Of a DNA stretch of 64,000 bases, positions 54,778 to 64,000 are shown piece by piece. The stretch is from Melioribacteraceae bacterium (GTDB taxonomy: Bacteria > Bacteroidota > Ignavibacteria > Ignavibacteriales > Melioribacteraceae): assembly GCA_030584085.1 (NCBI GenBank), contig CP129490.1, positions 777,511 to 841,510 on the forward strand, written 5' to 3'. The notes below the pieces were generated by a model. It saw only the letters and a program-made list of their open reading frames with translations. It ran no database searches and was not told the DNA's origin. The stretch's first letter is position 1. Each line of letters opens with the position of its first letter. The translations under genes and the position numbers were made by a program.

Positions 54778-55866
54778 ATGAAACTTAAATACTTTTTAAT
54801 TCCAGCAATTTTTATTTCTGCGTTATTTATTCAATCATGTGATTCAAAGAAACCTGCGGTCGGAGAAGAAGATTTGATATATGTAGTTGCCGATTCGTCA
54901 GAATTTTATGAATTAGAGGCTTCCTTGCTTCAGGTATTCGGTAAAATAATTTATACACCTCAACCGGAAAATATCTTTGAATTAAAAAGACATAGTGTTA
55001 ATCGCCTAGATGAAATAAAGAACAAGAAAAATGTAATTATTATTGCTCCACTTAATTCGGGCTCATACACTTCCCAATATATTAATTCGATTTTGGATTC
55101 ATCAGTTACTGAGCTTGTAAAAAATGAAACAGAGTATGTGTTTAATAAATATGATCTTTGGGCTAGGGATCAGTTAGTTAGCATTATTACTGCTCCAACT
55201 TTAGAAAAGCTAAACTCCAGAATACTTAGTGATCATGATAATTTGATTTATTATTTCCAAAAAATTTCCGATAAAAGATTATTCCAAAGCCTTTACAACG
55301 AAAAATATGAACAGAAAGAAATTGAAGCTAAATTGCTCGATAAATATGGTTGGATAATTTATGTGCAGGCAGATTTCCAATTAGCAAAAGAAGATGAAAA
55401 TGAAAATTTTGTTTGGTTTAGAAGAGCACCCGGAACCGATATGGAAAGATGGATTTTTGTACATTGGATTGAGAATGCATCACCAAATATGTTGGAAAAA
55501 GATTCAATCTATGCCGTAAGAAATCTTTTAACCGATAAATTCTATGTTACATCAGACTTATCTTCTTCTGTTGAAATTGCCGATAGTTATATAAGCACCA
55601 GTGAAGTAAATTTCTTAGGCAGATACGCATTGATGACTCAAGGTTTGTGGCGAATGAAGGATAAATCAATGGGTGGACCATTTGTTAATTATACTTTTTA
55701 CGATGAAGATACGAAACGGATTTATATGCTCGATGGGTCAATCTATGCACCAAAATATTACAAGAAACGTTTGCTGCAGCAAGTAGATGTTTTATTGCAA
55801 TCGTTTACCACAAAGGCGGATCTATCACAAGATAAGATCGATGATTTATTAAGTCACTTGAAGTAA
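54778..55866 (+). CDS. DUF4837 family lipoprotein
   Basis: 362 residues. The signal peptide ends in a lipobox (ALFIQSC, Cys near residue 21), so it is an envelope lipoprotein. IYVVADSSEFYELEASLLQVFGKIIYTPQPENIFELK and later the WFRRAPGTDMERWIFVHW and GRYALMTQGLWRMKDKSMGGPFVNY blocks match DUF4837, a Bacteroidota-specific family without a known function. It is monocistronic and followed by a terminator. Confidence 0.88.
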   Translation: MKLKYFLIPAIFISALFIQSCDSKKPAVGEEDLIYVVADSSEFYELEASLLQVFGKIIYTPQPENIFELKRHSVNRLDEIKNKKNVIIIAPLNSGSYTSQYINSILDSSVTELVKNETEYVFNKYDLWARDQLVSIITAPTLEKLNSRILSDHDNLIYYFQKISDKRLFQSLYNEKYEQKEIEAKLLDKYGWIIYVQADFQLAKEDENENFVWFRRAPGTDMERWIFVHWIENASPNMLEKDSIYAVRNLLTDKFYVTSDLSSSVEIADSYISTSEVNFLGRYALMTQGLWRMKDKSMGGPFVNYTFYDEDTKRIYMLDGSIYAPKYYKKRLLQQVDVLLQSFTTKADLSQDKIDDLLSHLK

Positions 55867-55886
55867 TAACTTTTAAACGAGGAATT

Positions 55887-55916
55887 AATTGCCCAGTCAT
55901 TCGATTGGGCAATTTT
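55887..55916 (+). terminator. Terminator between convergent genes
   Basis: AATTGCCCA (55887-55895) and TGGGCAATT (55906-55914) form a 9-bp stem followed by TTG and TTTT. It lies just before the stop of the converging reverse gene, so it may serve both. Confidence 0.82.
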
Positions 55917-55919
55917 GTT

Positions 55920-56348
55920 TTAAAATCTATATCCAATTCCAATCGAATACGATTTTTCCGGTAACATTACACTTGGATTTTTAATTGCAAAAAATAAATC
56001 AACTGGAATTTTTTCTTTATACTCTTGGTGTTGATTTGCAAACGATGCCTTCTCAATTTCCAATAATCTGTTTAACGAAGAGGTCGAACTGGTTGTGGTG
56101 TCTTTCTCTTCTACTTTTGTAATTTTTTTATAAAGAGTATAACCGACAATTGCCGCGACGATTACTCCGGCTGCTATATAAATTCCTTCATTTCCACTAC
56201 TTTCTCCAGAAGAAGATCCATTCCCGGGCTGTTCATCTGCACTTATTTTGAATAAAGATTGTGCTTGTAAACTTGGTGCCGCCGATTGATAAAATCCGAA
56301 AGCCAAAAGGATTGTTGAAATAGTAAGAAGTCTCTTAATACAATTCAT
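55920..56348 (-). CDS. Small membrane protein with signal peptide, function unknown
   Basis: 142 residues. A signal peptide (LLTISTILLAFGFYQSAAPSLQ, cleavage near residue 30, LQAQ) is followed by a Gly/Ser-rich linker, one transmembrane segment (about 55-72, IYIAAGVIVAAIVGYTLY), and a charged region. The tail ends in an aromatic strand (YSIGIGYRF), as in outer-membrane proteins. No family recognised. It stands alone between convergent and codirectional neighbours. Confidence 0.65.
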   Translation of the reverse strand: MNCIKRLLTISTILLAFGFYQSAAPSLQAQSLFKISADEQPGNGSSSGESSGNEGIYIAAGVIVAAIVGYTLYKKITKVEEKDTTTSSTSSLNRLLEIEKASFANQHQEYKEKIPVDLFFAIKNPSVMLPEKSYSIGIGYRF

Positions 56349-56412
56349 CTAAAGCCTCAAATTTTTTGTGTAATATATTAAAAAAGATAATGCTTTCAAG
56401 TGCAAAATATAA

Positions 56413-58287
56413 TCAACGAATTTTTTCCAATTCTCTTAGTACTGCCGGTGGAATGTTGTATTCCGGAAAATCATGCTTAATTTTATTGTGAATAACTTTT
56501 GCATTCTCAAACATTCCAAATTGTATTTCATAAAGCAAACGATAGATCATTACATTTACAATTAAGTTGCGGATGGTTATTTCGTAATGATTAAGATTAT
56601 TGTCAAACCGAATGACTGATTGCTTATAATTGATGGGAATATAGTCCGCTCCGACTTTTGCTACTTTGAATGTATATTCCATAGGAACTAATTCATATCC
56701 CTTGGGCAGAGTAAGTTCACCACTTTTAATTTCATTTAAAAATAATTCCGGTGTTATATAAAAATCTCTCTCTTCTATATTATTTGATATAAAAGAAGTA
56801 AGCAGGTTTCTAAATCGTTCTTCCAACAATCGACTATCATAAGCTTCATCCTTTTCAAAAGGTTCTAATGCTTTTAAAAACGAAATTGATTGCGTCGAAA
56901 CATTAGCCATTACTTCAGGATAGAGATTGCTTAATTGGCTAAAATACCATGAACGTCTCAATAATTCTTTGTCAACGATTACAACATCATCACGATAATT
57001 TTCAACAAATTGGTAGTAATAACTTGGTGAAATAAAATAATCCCACAAATAGCTCATCACAATACTATTCTCGGTAGAGTTTTCTAAAATAGATTTTGTG
57101 TAGTCTTCGAACGCATATTTATTGCTCTGATCGACATTATTAAAGTTAATTACAACCATAACAAGAGGAATAGCAAAGAATAAGTAAATGAATTTCTTAC
57201 TAAGTCTTTGTATAAACTTTATAAATAAAGCAGATGAAAAAATTATTAAGGAAATAAAAGCAAGTAAAAAGTAAGCATCGATATCTGCAATATCATAATT
57301 AATAGAATAAAAAAGTGTGCTGAAAAAGTTTATTAAAAAAAATATTCCAAGGATTTTTGTATACTTAAGTAAAATCGGAATGCCGATCATCGATATAATC
57401 AACCCTATGTAGCCTAATTCTATTGGAAGTGAGTTGACAAAATATTCAAATTGCTTTTTTGCTGCTTCGGTCGAAGAGAAAATCCAAACCTGATATTGTT
57501 TACCGGTAATATGTCGTATGATTCGTTCAAAATCTATTGGATTTCCCCAGTTCAAGATTGGTTCTTGTAATGCACGAATTGGTAAGTAAGAATATATGAC
57601 AACGAGTAGGGGGACAAATATTGCAATCATCTTTGTAATTTTTAAGAATGATTCTTTTTTTAATCCATTTTGATTAAAGAAGAGTAATGCAATTCCAGGT
57701 AACAAGAGCAAAGTGGTCATGTGATTAGAGAACGCAAATGCTAAAAATATCGCAACAAAATACCAATCATATTTACCTATGTTATAATAAGCGCGTACTG
57801 CAAAAAATAAAATTAAACTTATCAAAAGTAAGTGAAGTGAATAAACTTCGACAGAAGTACTCTGAAACCAAAAGGTTTTTGAAAAGCCAACCATTAATCC
57901 TACAACCGAAGCAATTACTCCTTTTGAATCGATCGGAATATCAATTAAATGCTGCTGAAATTTTTTCCCAATTTTAACTTTTTCGGAAAAGTTGCTCAAT
58001 AGTAAAAATGTAAGTTTTGCTAAAATATAAACCGAACCGGCACAATAAATAGAAACCAATAGATTTAAGACGAGTACAGTATCAACAAAAAGGAATAACT
58101 TGGAAACAAAGTATCCTAAAATTGTAAAAAGAGGATAGCCGGTTGGATGTGCAATCCCGAGAGTTGCTTGAACAGCAGTCAATTCACCGGCATCTAAATG
58201 AATTATTGTCGGGGCAAGAGTAAATGTATAAATTATAAAAACGACTAAAGCTGTAATTTCAGCATAGAATTTTGAAAAAATCTTCAC
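56413..58287 (-). CDS. DUF2723 family multi-pass membrane protein
   Basis: 624 residues. About 11-12 transmembrane helices in the first 400 residues. The N-terminal LAPTIIHLDAGELTAVQATLGIAHPTGYPLF region (about 24-54) is the hallmark of DUF2723: DxGE and HPTGYPLF lie in the first periplasmic loop, as in protein-O-mannosyltransferase-like GT-C enzymes, where an acidic residue there is catalytic. Possibly a glycosyltransferase using a lipid-linked sugar. It overlaps glnE by 4 bases, which is probably coincidental operon coupling. Confidence 0.88.
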   Translation of the reverse strand: MKIFSKFYAEITALVVFIIYTFTLAPTIIHLDAGELTAVQATLGIAHPTGYPLFTILGYFVSKLFLFVDTVLVLNLLVSIYCAGSVYILAKLTFLLLSNFSEKVKIGKKFQQHLIDIPIDSKGVIASVVGLMVGFSKTFWFQSTSVEVYSLHLLLISLILFFAVRAYYNIGKYDWYFVAIFLAFAFSNHMTTLLLLPGIALLFFNQNGLKKESFLKITKMIAIFVPLLVVIYSYLPIRALQEPILNWGNPIDFERIIRHITGKQYQVWIFSSTEAAKKQFEYFVNSLPIELGYIGLIISMIGIPILLKYTKILGIFFLINFFSTLFYSINYDIADIDAYFLLAFISLIIFSSALFIKFIQRLSKKFIYLFFAIPLVMVVINFNNVDQSNKYAFEDYTKSILENSTENSIVMSYLWDYFISPSYYYQFVENYRDDVVIVDKELLRRSWYFSQLSNLYPEVMANVSTQSISFLKALEPFEKDEAYDSRLLEERFRNLLTSFISNNIEERDFYITPELFLNEIKSGELTLPKGYELVPMEYTFKVAKVGADYIPINYKQSVIRFDNNLNHYEITIRNLIVNVMIYRLLYEIQFGMFENAKVIHNKIKHDFPEYNIPPAVLRELEKIR

Positions 58288-61076
58288 AGAAAATTTCTCG
58301 TCTTATTTAATAGATCAATATTTTCTTTAAATATTTTTTGCAGCGACTCAATAAAAGATTTAGAATCATCAAATCCTAAAACATGGGCTAATTGTTGAAT
58401 TTTATTTTTATCGTTTGGAATTACTGATTTATTCATAACAAATAAGTTTTGCATTGTAATTTGACACTTTTTCAAAAATAAAAAGTTTTGTTTAATTCTT
58501 TCACTTTCCTCGAGAGTGAAAAAATCATTGAGCAATCTAAGTTTGTCTGAATGACTACAATTAACGAATTCCCTATAATATTTGGAATTTCTTAATTGAA
58601 GTGATCCCAATATAGTATCAATTGTAATTAAAGCACCATGACTATTCTTAACATCCAACTTGGTTTGATTTGTATGTGAAAAACTCAGCTTAGATTTATA
58701 CATTTTGTTAACTTCTTCAATGATAAAATCATTTGAATAATCATTAAGTTTTTTGGATACGGAATTAATAAGTGAATCAAAAATATTCTCAGAACCGTAT
58801 AAAAATTTAGCTTTTGATAAAGCCTGAAACTCCCAAATCCTCATACGGGAATTAATATATTTTGAATAACCTTCTAAATCCCAAACGAGTGGTGAATTGT
58901 TTCCTTCAGGGCGCAAACGAAAATCCACCTCAATGGGATTTAATGTCTTTCGTAATTCAACAAGTAATTCTTGAAAATCATTTTGAGCCGAAGGACTGGT
59001 ATTTAAATCTTCAACAACAACAATTAAATCGACATCGGAACCGAAACTCATTTCCGAAGTCGCAAAACTTCCCAAACCGGCTACAAAAAATGGGTAACTG
59101 ATTTTTTTTTCTTCAATATGTAAAATGACTTTTTTTGTTATGAAGCTCGATAAAGTATCGGAGAAACACTTGTTATCAATTAATCCAATAGTAAATTGAA
59201 CGGACAGGATAAACAAAACTGTTTCTAATGATTCTATGTTCCTGACATCAACTTCATTAAAAACTTTTTTACTTAGGAAAAGATCACGTAGTTTTTTTGA
59301 ACTAAACATATAGTCAATACTTCGTTGACCAAATTCACAAATGGTTAAAAAAGTTTTAAAGAATGAGGTATCCTTAAATGAACTATACCATACCGAAGGA
59401 ATGCTTGAATTGCGGATTACTTTTATAAAATTTTCTAACACTAAATCCGGTGAATTCGAACTCTGTAAATAACCAACTAACTCAGGTTCAATTTCATGAA
59501 ATAACTTGATTGTTGTTATATCAAATTGTTTTTCTCCCAATAAACTCAAACCTGAGGATAAAAATTTAACATTGGATTTAGCTTTATGAATGTCTCGGAA
59601 ATTTATATCTGCATAATTGCTTTTACTTTCACCGGATTTTATTTCAACTATACTTGTATAAATTTCTTTTACAGATCTTCTATAATCATTAATTGTGTTA
59701 TTTAATTCATCTGCTGTTTTATAATTTAAAAATTTTGATAATTTATTTGAAAGGTCTTCATCTTGAGGAAGTGAATGTGTCTGTTTATCATTCATCAATT
59801 GAACAAAATGTTCAAGTTTTCTGTAAAGAATGTAAGCATCCTTTAGAACTTTATATTCTGTTAGAGTTATTAGATCTGTTCTTAATAATTCGTTCAATGC
59901 TTCAAGAGTATTTCCGGTTTTTAATTTAGGAAATCTTCCGCCGTTCATAAGTTGCAAAGCTTGAACTGAAAATTCTATATCACGAATCCCACCTGGAATA
60001 AGTTTAATATTTGTCTCATCTATTAATCCGGCTTCTATCGATCTTTTCATTTTGGTAATCGTTTCTGTGATCGAATTGTGAAAAGATTTAGGATATATAA
60101 AGCCATCAATATAATTTTTGAAGTGAAGGAATAGATTCTTATCTCCAGCAACAAAGCCGAGTTTAATTAACATCTGGCGTTCCCAATCTTCACCGCGGGT
60201 CTCATAGTAACGTAGATAATCCGAAATTGTTCTGCAGAGTAAAGAATTTCTGCCATCCGGACGAAGTCTGAAGTCAACTCTATACAAATAACTACTCGAA
60301 GTTATTGAAGTTGCTTCTCTGATGAATACTTGCAGAGCTTCGGAAATTAATTCGTGGTAATCTCTATTTACTTTTTCGATTTCAAAATTTTCTTTATAGA
60401 GTAAGATCAAATCAATATCTGAACTATAATTTAATTCGTTGCCACCAAGTTTTCCGAGCGAACATAAAGCATAATCCTTAGGTAATTCAATGGCGTACTT
60501 TTTACCAATTTCTTCATAGCAAATCTCAAATAATTTTGAGGAAAGTAAGTTTGCCAGTTTTGATAAATCTGCGGTAGTCTGTTTTAAATCTTTAAAAGCA
60601 AGAATATCGCAAACACCAATTTTAAGCAGATACTTTCTTTTCAAGTTACGAAGCATTTTTGTTTTTGAAGCAAGGGTTTTGAAGTTATCGACTGAATTAT
60701 CAATTTCCGTAAAGAGAATTTCATCTTCAATGCTTGATGATAAATAGTCTTGATCAAAAATCTTATAGAGATATTCCGGATTTCGCACAATAATATCAGT
60801 TAAATAATTGCTTAGCGAACTGATTGCACAAATGATTTCCAAATGGTGATGGTACTTTAATGAATCAATTAGAAAGGTTTTTTTATCAAATATTGAAGAG
60901 AGTATTCTTATTAGATTTGACTCTGATGAGTTATCAAAAAAATACTTGATTGCATTTTCGTTGAGCTTTTCTATTACTAGATCATATTGCTCACCGGTAA
61001 TAATTCCTTCTGAAACATTTACCAAGAAATTCTTGAATGCTTCGGACAAAGAATATTTTATTTCTTCATTACTCAA
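58284..61076 (-). CDS. glnE: Glutamine synthetase adenylyltransferase/deadenylylase
   Basis: 930 residues, close to the 946 of E. coli GlnE. Two nucleotidyltransferase domains: the first has SLGKLGGNELNYSSDIDLILLY (metal Asp D220, D222) and VDFRLRPDGRNSLL; the second has GLGSFATSEMSFGSDVDLIVV (D681, D683) and VDFRLRPEGNNSPL. GGIRDIEFSVQ (362-372) is a GlnE mark. In E. coli the N-terminal domain removes AMP from glutamine synthetase and the C-terminal one adds it. In the second domain the usual KLGG loop is SFATS, but both metal-binding Asp pairs are intact. Its target in this genome is unclear because the glnA in this window lacks the tyrosine. Confidence 0.92.
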   Translation of the reverse strand: MSNEEIKYSLSEAFKNFLVNVSEGIITGEQYDLVIEKLNENAIKYFFDNSSESNLIRILSSIFDKKTFLIDSLKYHHHLEIICAISSLSNYLTDIIVRNPEYLYKIFDQDYLSSSIEDEILFTEIDNSVDNFKTLASKTKMLRNLKRKYLLKIGVCDILAFKDLKQTTADLSKLANLLSSKLFEICYEEIGKKYAIELPKDYALCSLGKLGGNELNYSSDIDLILLYKENFEIEKVNRDYHELISEALQVFIREATSITSSSYLYRVDFRLRPDGRNSLLCRTISDYLRYYETRGEDWERQMLIKLGFVAGDKNLFLHFKNYIDGFIYPKSFHNSITETITKMKRSIEAGLIDETNIKLIPGGIRDIEFSVQALQLMNGGRFPKLKTGNTLEALNELLRTDLITLTEYKVLKDAYILYRKLEHFVQLMNDKQTHSLPQDEDLSNKLSKFLNYKTADELNNTINDYRRSVKEIYTSIVEIKSGESKSNYADINFRDIHKAKSNVKFLSSGLSLLGEKQFDITTIKLFHEIEPELVGYLQSSNSPDLVLENFIKVIRNSSIPSVWYSSFKDTSFFKTFLTICEFGQRSIDYMFSSKKLRDLFLSKKVFNEVDVRNIESLETVLFILSVQFTIGLIDNKCFSDTLSSFITKKVILHIEEKKISYPFFVAGLGSFATSEMSFGSDVDLIVVVEDLNTSPSAQNDFQELLVELRKTLNPIEVDFRLRPEGNNSPLVWDLEGYSKYINSRMRIWEFQALSKAKFLYGSENIFDSLINSVSKKLNDYSNDFIIEEVNKMYKSKLSFSHTNQTKLDVKNSHGALITIDTILGSLQLRNSKYYREFVNCSHSDKLRLLNDFFTLEESERIKQNFLFLKKCQITMQNLFVMNKSVIPNDKNKIQQLAHVLGFDDSKSFIESLQKIFKENIDLLNKTRNFL

Positions 61077-61260
61077 ATATTTTCCTCAAAACATCCCAAA
61101 TTTATACATTGTTAAACTCGTATATATCCGATAATTTGACGAAACAAATTTCACAAAATAATTTATAAGGTTGGTACTTAATTTACTCTAATATGAGCCA
61201 AATTGCATTTCGCAAGCCCTTTATTTAACTTTACTTTTTGGATACAAAACGGAGATTTGG

Positions 61261-64000
61261 ATGGTTTCAGGCTTGATAAAAAAGTTGTTCGGGGACAAAA
61301 ATACTCGTTCAATTAAAGAAATTTCACCAATTGTTGATCAAATAAATCAAGAGTACGAAAAACTAATAGATTTAACGGATGAGCAATTAAAAGAAAAAAC
61401 AGAAGAATTCCGAAAACGCATTGAAGAACACGTCGGCGAATCTAAAAAGCACATCGAAGAACTAAAAGTTAAGCTTCAAGATGACGAACTCGAGGATAAA
61501 AATCCAATCTATGACGAACTTGAAGCTCTTGAAGATGAATTGCATGAAGAATATCAAACCATTTTAAATGAAATACTTCCCGAAGCATTCGCGGTTGTAA
61601 AAGATACTTGCAGAAGATTAGTTGGTAAAGAATGGATGGCTGCCGGAAATAAAATCCATTGGGATATGATACCATATGATGTTCAACTTATTGGCGGTAT
61701 TGTTCTTCATCAAGGTAAAATTGCTGAAATGGCTACCGGCGAAGGTAAAACATTAGTTGCTACAATGCCAATCTACCTAAATGCGCTAAGCGGACAAGGT
61801 GTACATGTTGTTACCGTCAACGATTATCTTGCTCAACGAGATAGTGAATGGATGGGTGAAGTTTTTAAATTTCATGGATTGACAGTTGGGTGCATACTTA
61901 ACACAATGTCACCCGAGCAACGAAAAGAAATTTATAAATGTGACATCACTTACGGAACAAACAACGAATTTGGTTTCGATTATTTGCGCGATAATATGGC
62001 AATCTCAAAAGAGAATTGTGTGCAACGAGGTCATAATTACGCAATTGTTGATGAGGTTGATTCTGTTCTTATTGATGAAGCAAGAACTCCGTTAATAATT
62101 TCTGGTCCAGTCGAAGTTGATGATCATAAGTTTCATGAAATGAAACCGCTGATTGAAAGGTTATTTAAAAAACAGTCTTCACTAGTGGCGTCGTTGGTAC
62201 AGGAAGCTGAAGAACTACTTAAAAATAACAATGATAAATCTAATATTGAAAAGGCGGGAATAGCATTATTAAGGGCATACCGCGGATATCCGAAACATAA
62301 GAGATTAATGAAGGTTTTATCCGATCCGGATTATAAGAAATTGTTGCAAAGTACCGAGCTTGAATTTTTGCGTGAAAAAGGAAAGCGCATGCCAGAAATT
62401 GATGCTGAACTCTATTTCGCAATTGAAGAAAAACAAAACACTATTGATCTATCGGAAAAAGGTAGGGAAGAACTTTCTCGCGGTTCATCCGAGGGTAAAG
62501 ATTATTTCGTTTTACCAGATCTTGGTACCGAAATCAGTAAACTCGAAAATGATCCTTCCTTAAGCGAAGAAGATCTCAAAGTAAAGAAGGATGAACTTTA
62601 TCAAGTTTATAGTGAAAGAAGTGATAGAATTCATACGATAAACCAATTGTTAAAAGCATATTCACTATTTGAGAAAGATGATGAATACGTAATTACTGAA
62701 GACGGCAAAATTGCAATTGTTGATACTTTTACCGGTCGTGTTCTACCGGGAAGAAGATATTCCGACGGTCTTCATCAAGCAATTGAAGCAAAAGAGAATG
62801 TAAAAGTTGAACGTGATACACAGACATTAGCTACTATTACTCTTCAAAACTATTTCAGACTTTACAACAAACTTGCCGGTATGACAGGAACTGCAGAAAC
62901 AGAAGAAGGCGAGTTTTTCGAAATTTACAAACTGGAAGTCGTTGTAATTCCGACAAACAAACCGGTAGTTAGAGAAGATGAAGACGATGCCATCTTTAGA
63001 ACCAAACGAGAGAAGTATAATGCTGTAATTGAGAAGATAAAAGAACTGCGTGATGAACAGCGTCCGATACTAGTTGGTACTACAAGTGTTGAAGTTTCTG
63101 AAACCATAAGCAGAATGTTGAAACGTCAAGGCGTTCCTCACAATGTATTGAATGCTAAACAACATAAAAGAGAATCTGAAATTGTTGCACATGCAGGTCA
63201 ACCGGGCGCAGTTACAATTGCAACTAACATGGCCGGTCGAGGAACCGATATAAAGCTTGGTGCAGGTGTCAGAGAACGCGGCGGACTATTTATCCTTGGT
63301 ACTGAACGTCATGAATCCCGCAGAATTGATAGACAGTTGCGAGGTCGTTCGGGAAGACAAGGCGATCCCGGTACAACTAAATTCTATATCTCGCTTGAAG
63401 ATGATTTGATGAGATTATTCGGAAGTGACAGAGCCGCATCCGTTATGGGTAAAATCGGTTTGGAAGAAGGTGAAGTAATTCAACATCCGCTTATCACCAG
63501 ATCGGTTGAACGTGCACAGAAAAAAGTCGAAGAAAATAATTTTGCAATTCGTAAAAGACTTCTTGAATACGATAACGTTATGAATCAACAACGTGAAGTT
63601 ATTTATTCAAAACGACGTCAAGCTCTTGAGGGTGAAAGATTGAAAGGTGAAGTCTTTGCATATCTTGAAGAGTATGTTGAAGACTTGCTAAATGAACATT
63701 ATGAGAACGCTGAAACCGAAGCTATAAGAGAAGCGTTACTTCAAAATCTTTTAGTCGATTATAAAATAAATCCTGAGAATTATGAATCAATCGGTAAAGA
63801 TGGTCTTAAGGAAAAAATTCTTGAAGAAGCGAAGAGTTTCTATAAACGAAAAGAAGAAATGCTTGGCCACGAACTTATGGCCCGCTTAGAAAGATATGCA
63901 GTCCTATCTGTAATTGACGATAAATGGAAAGAACATCTTCGTGAAATGGATGATCTTAAAGAAGGAATTGGTCTTCGAGCTTATGGTCAGAAAGATCCTC
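61261..64000 (+). CDS. secA: Preprotein translocase ATPase SecA, 3'-truncated by window edge
   Basis: 913 codons are visible and no stop is reached. The ATG at 61261 follows GGAG by 6 bases. Drives Sec-dependent export through SecYEG. NBD1 has [11 protein letters not shown] (Walker A, residues 158-164) and [13 protein letters not shown] (from 264), then a preprotein-binding region enlarged by an acidic/Lys-rich insert (about 280-440) typical of Bacteroidota SecA. NBD2 has [13 protein letters not shown] and [14 protein letters not shown], and the helical scaffold begins near 760. The C-terminal zinc-binding tail lies outside the window. Confidence 0.97.
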   Translation, partial: MVSGLIKKLFGDKNTRSIKEISPIVDQINQEYEKLIDLTDEQLKEKTEEFRKRIEEHVGESKKHIEELKVKLQDDELEDKNPIYDELEALEDELHEEYQTILNEILPEAFAVVKDTCRRLVGKEWMAAGNKIHWDMIPYDVQLIGGIVLHQGKIAEMATGEGKTLVATMPIYLNALSGQGVHVVTVNDYLAQRDSEWMGEVFKFHGLTVGCILNTMSPEQRKEIYKCDITYGTNNEFGFDYLRDNMAISKENCVQRGHNYAIVDEVDSVLIDEARTPLIISGPVEVDDHKFHEMKPLIERLFKKQSSLVASLVQEAEELLKNNNDKSNIEKAGIALLRAYRGYPKHKRLMKVLSDPDYKKLLQSTELEFLREKGKRMPEIDAELYFAIEEKQNTIDLSEKGREELSRGSSEGKDYFVLPDLGTEISKLENDPSLSEEDLKVKKDELYQVYSERSDRIHTINQLLKAYSLFEKDDEYVITEDGKIAIVDTFTGRVLPGRRYSDGLHQAIEAKENVKVERDTQTLATITLQNYFRLYNKLAGMTGTAETEEGEFFEIYKLEVVVIPTNKPVVREDEDDAIFRTKREKYNAVIEKIKELRDEQRPILVGTTSVEVSETISRMLKRQGVPHNVLNAKQHKRESEIVAHAGQPGAVTIATNMAGRGTDIKLGAGVRERGGLFILGTERHESRRIDRQLRGRSGRQGDPGTTKFYISLEDDLMRLFGSDRAASVMGKIGLEEGEVIQHPLITRSVERAQKKVEENNFAIRKRLLEYDNVMNQQREVIYSKRRQALEGERLKGEVFAYLEEYVEDLLNEHYENAETEAIREALLQNLLVDYKINPENYESIGKDGLKEKILEEAKSFYKRKEEMLGHELMARLERYAVLSVIDDKWKEHLREMDDLKEGIGLRAYGQKDP

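Overview
The window is about 35% GC and gene-dense. It looks like chromosome of a Bacteroidota/Chlorobi-group bacterium, most likely an Ignavibacteria relative. The evidence is the mix of gene families (bacterial tricorn protease, large sortilin-like BNR protein, PorV-like outer membrane protein, DUF4837 lipoprotein, DUF2723 membrane protein, SufBCDS with a bacilliredoxin and an Rrf2 regulator) and the protein-level look of HisS, FtsH and SecA. The taxonomy is inferred from family content; no search was run.

Layout. 1-9.1 kb: the end of a tandem-repeat surface protein, two small reverse-strand proteins, a TerB-like protein, a 1086-residue tricorn-type protease, an esterase overlapping a cupin, an outer membrane barrel, and a DUF6364/PIN toxin-antitoxin pair between two 57-bp direct repeats. 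9.1-13.4 kb: glnA and eno on the reverse strand, tRNA-Arg(CCT), a HEAT-repeat secreted protein, and an isolated 36-codon membrane-peptide gene preceded by a perfect CRP/FNR-type palindrome. 13.5-20 kb: a tight five-gene forward operon (acetyltransferase, Orr-type racemase, sodium:solute symporter, M20 amidohydrolase, alanine racemase) converging on a serine-hydrolase lipoprotein. This reads as amino-acid or small-peptide uptake combined with racemisation. 20-28.4 kb: the BNR protein, a PorV-like protein, small membrane proteins and a Rossmann-fold dehydrogenase.

28.5-37 kb: a stand-alone PTS EIIA protein, hisS, rlmB, ywbE, a DEAD-box helicase, a secreted cyclase, and a CPA2 antiporter carrying a C-terminal EIIA domain, in operon with a tandem universal-stress protein. 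37.3-43.8 kb: a complete SUF iron-sulfur operon (sufB, sufC, sufD, sufS, DUF59 protein, bacilliredoxin, Rrf2/IscR-like regulator). 43.8-49.4 kb: three overlapping reverse genes, then a CYTH protein translationally coupled to an AddB-like nuclease with iron-sulfur staple cysteines. 49.4-55.9 kb: greA, tilS, hpt, ftsH, a CTP-transferase/dolichol-kinase-like membrane protein and a DUF4837 lipoprotein. 55.9-64 kb: a small membrane protein, a DUF2723 protein and glnE on the reverse strand, then secA running off the right edge.

Most of the window is housekeeping. The points that stand out are the TA cassette that duplicated the 3' end and terminator of glnA; several different palindromic intergenic elements sitting at gene ends, one of which supplies a stop codon; the CRP/FNR-controlled 36-residue membrane peptide; the racemase operon; and a GlnE adenylyltransferase in a genome whose glutamine synthetase seen here has lost the adenylylation tyrosine. 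I see no CRISPR array, phage or transposase gene.
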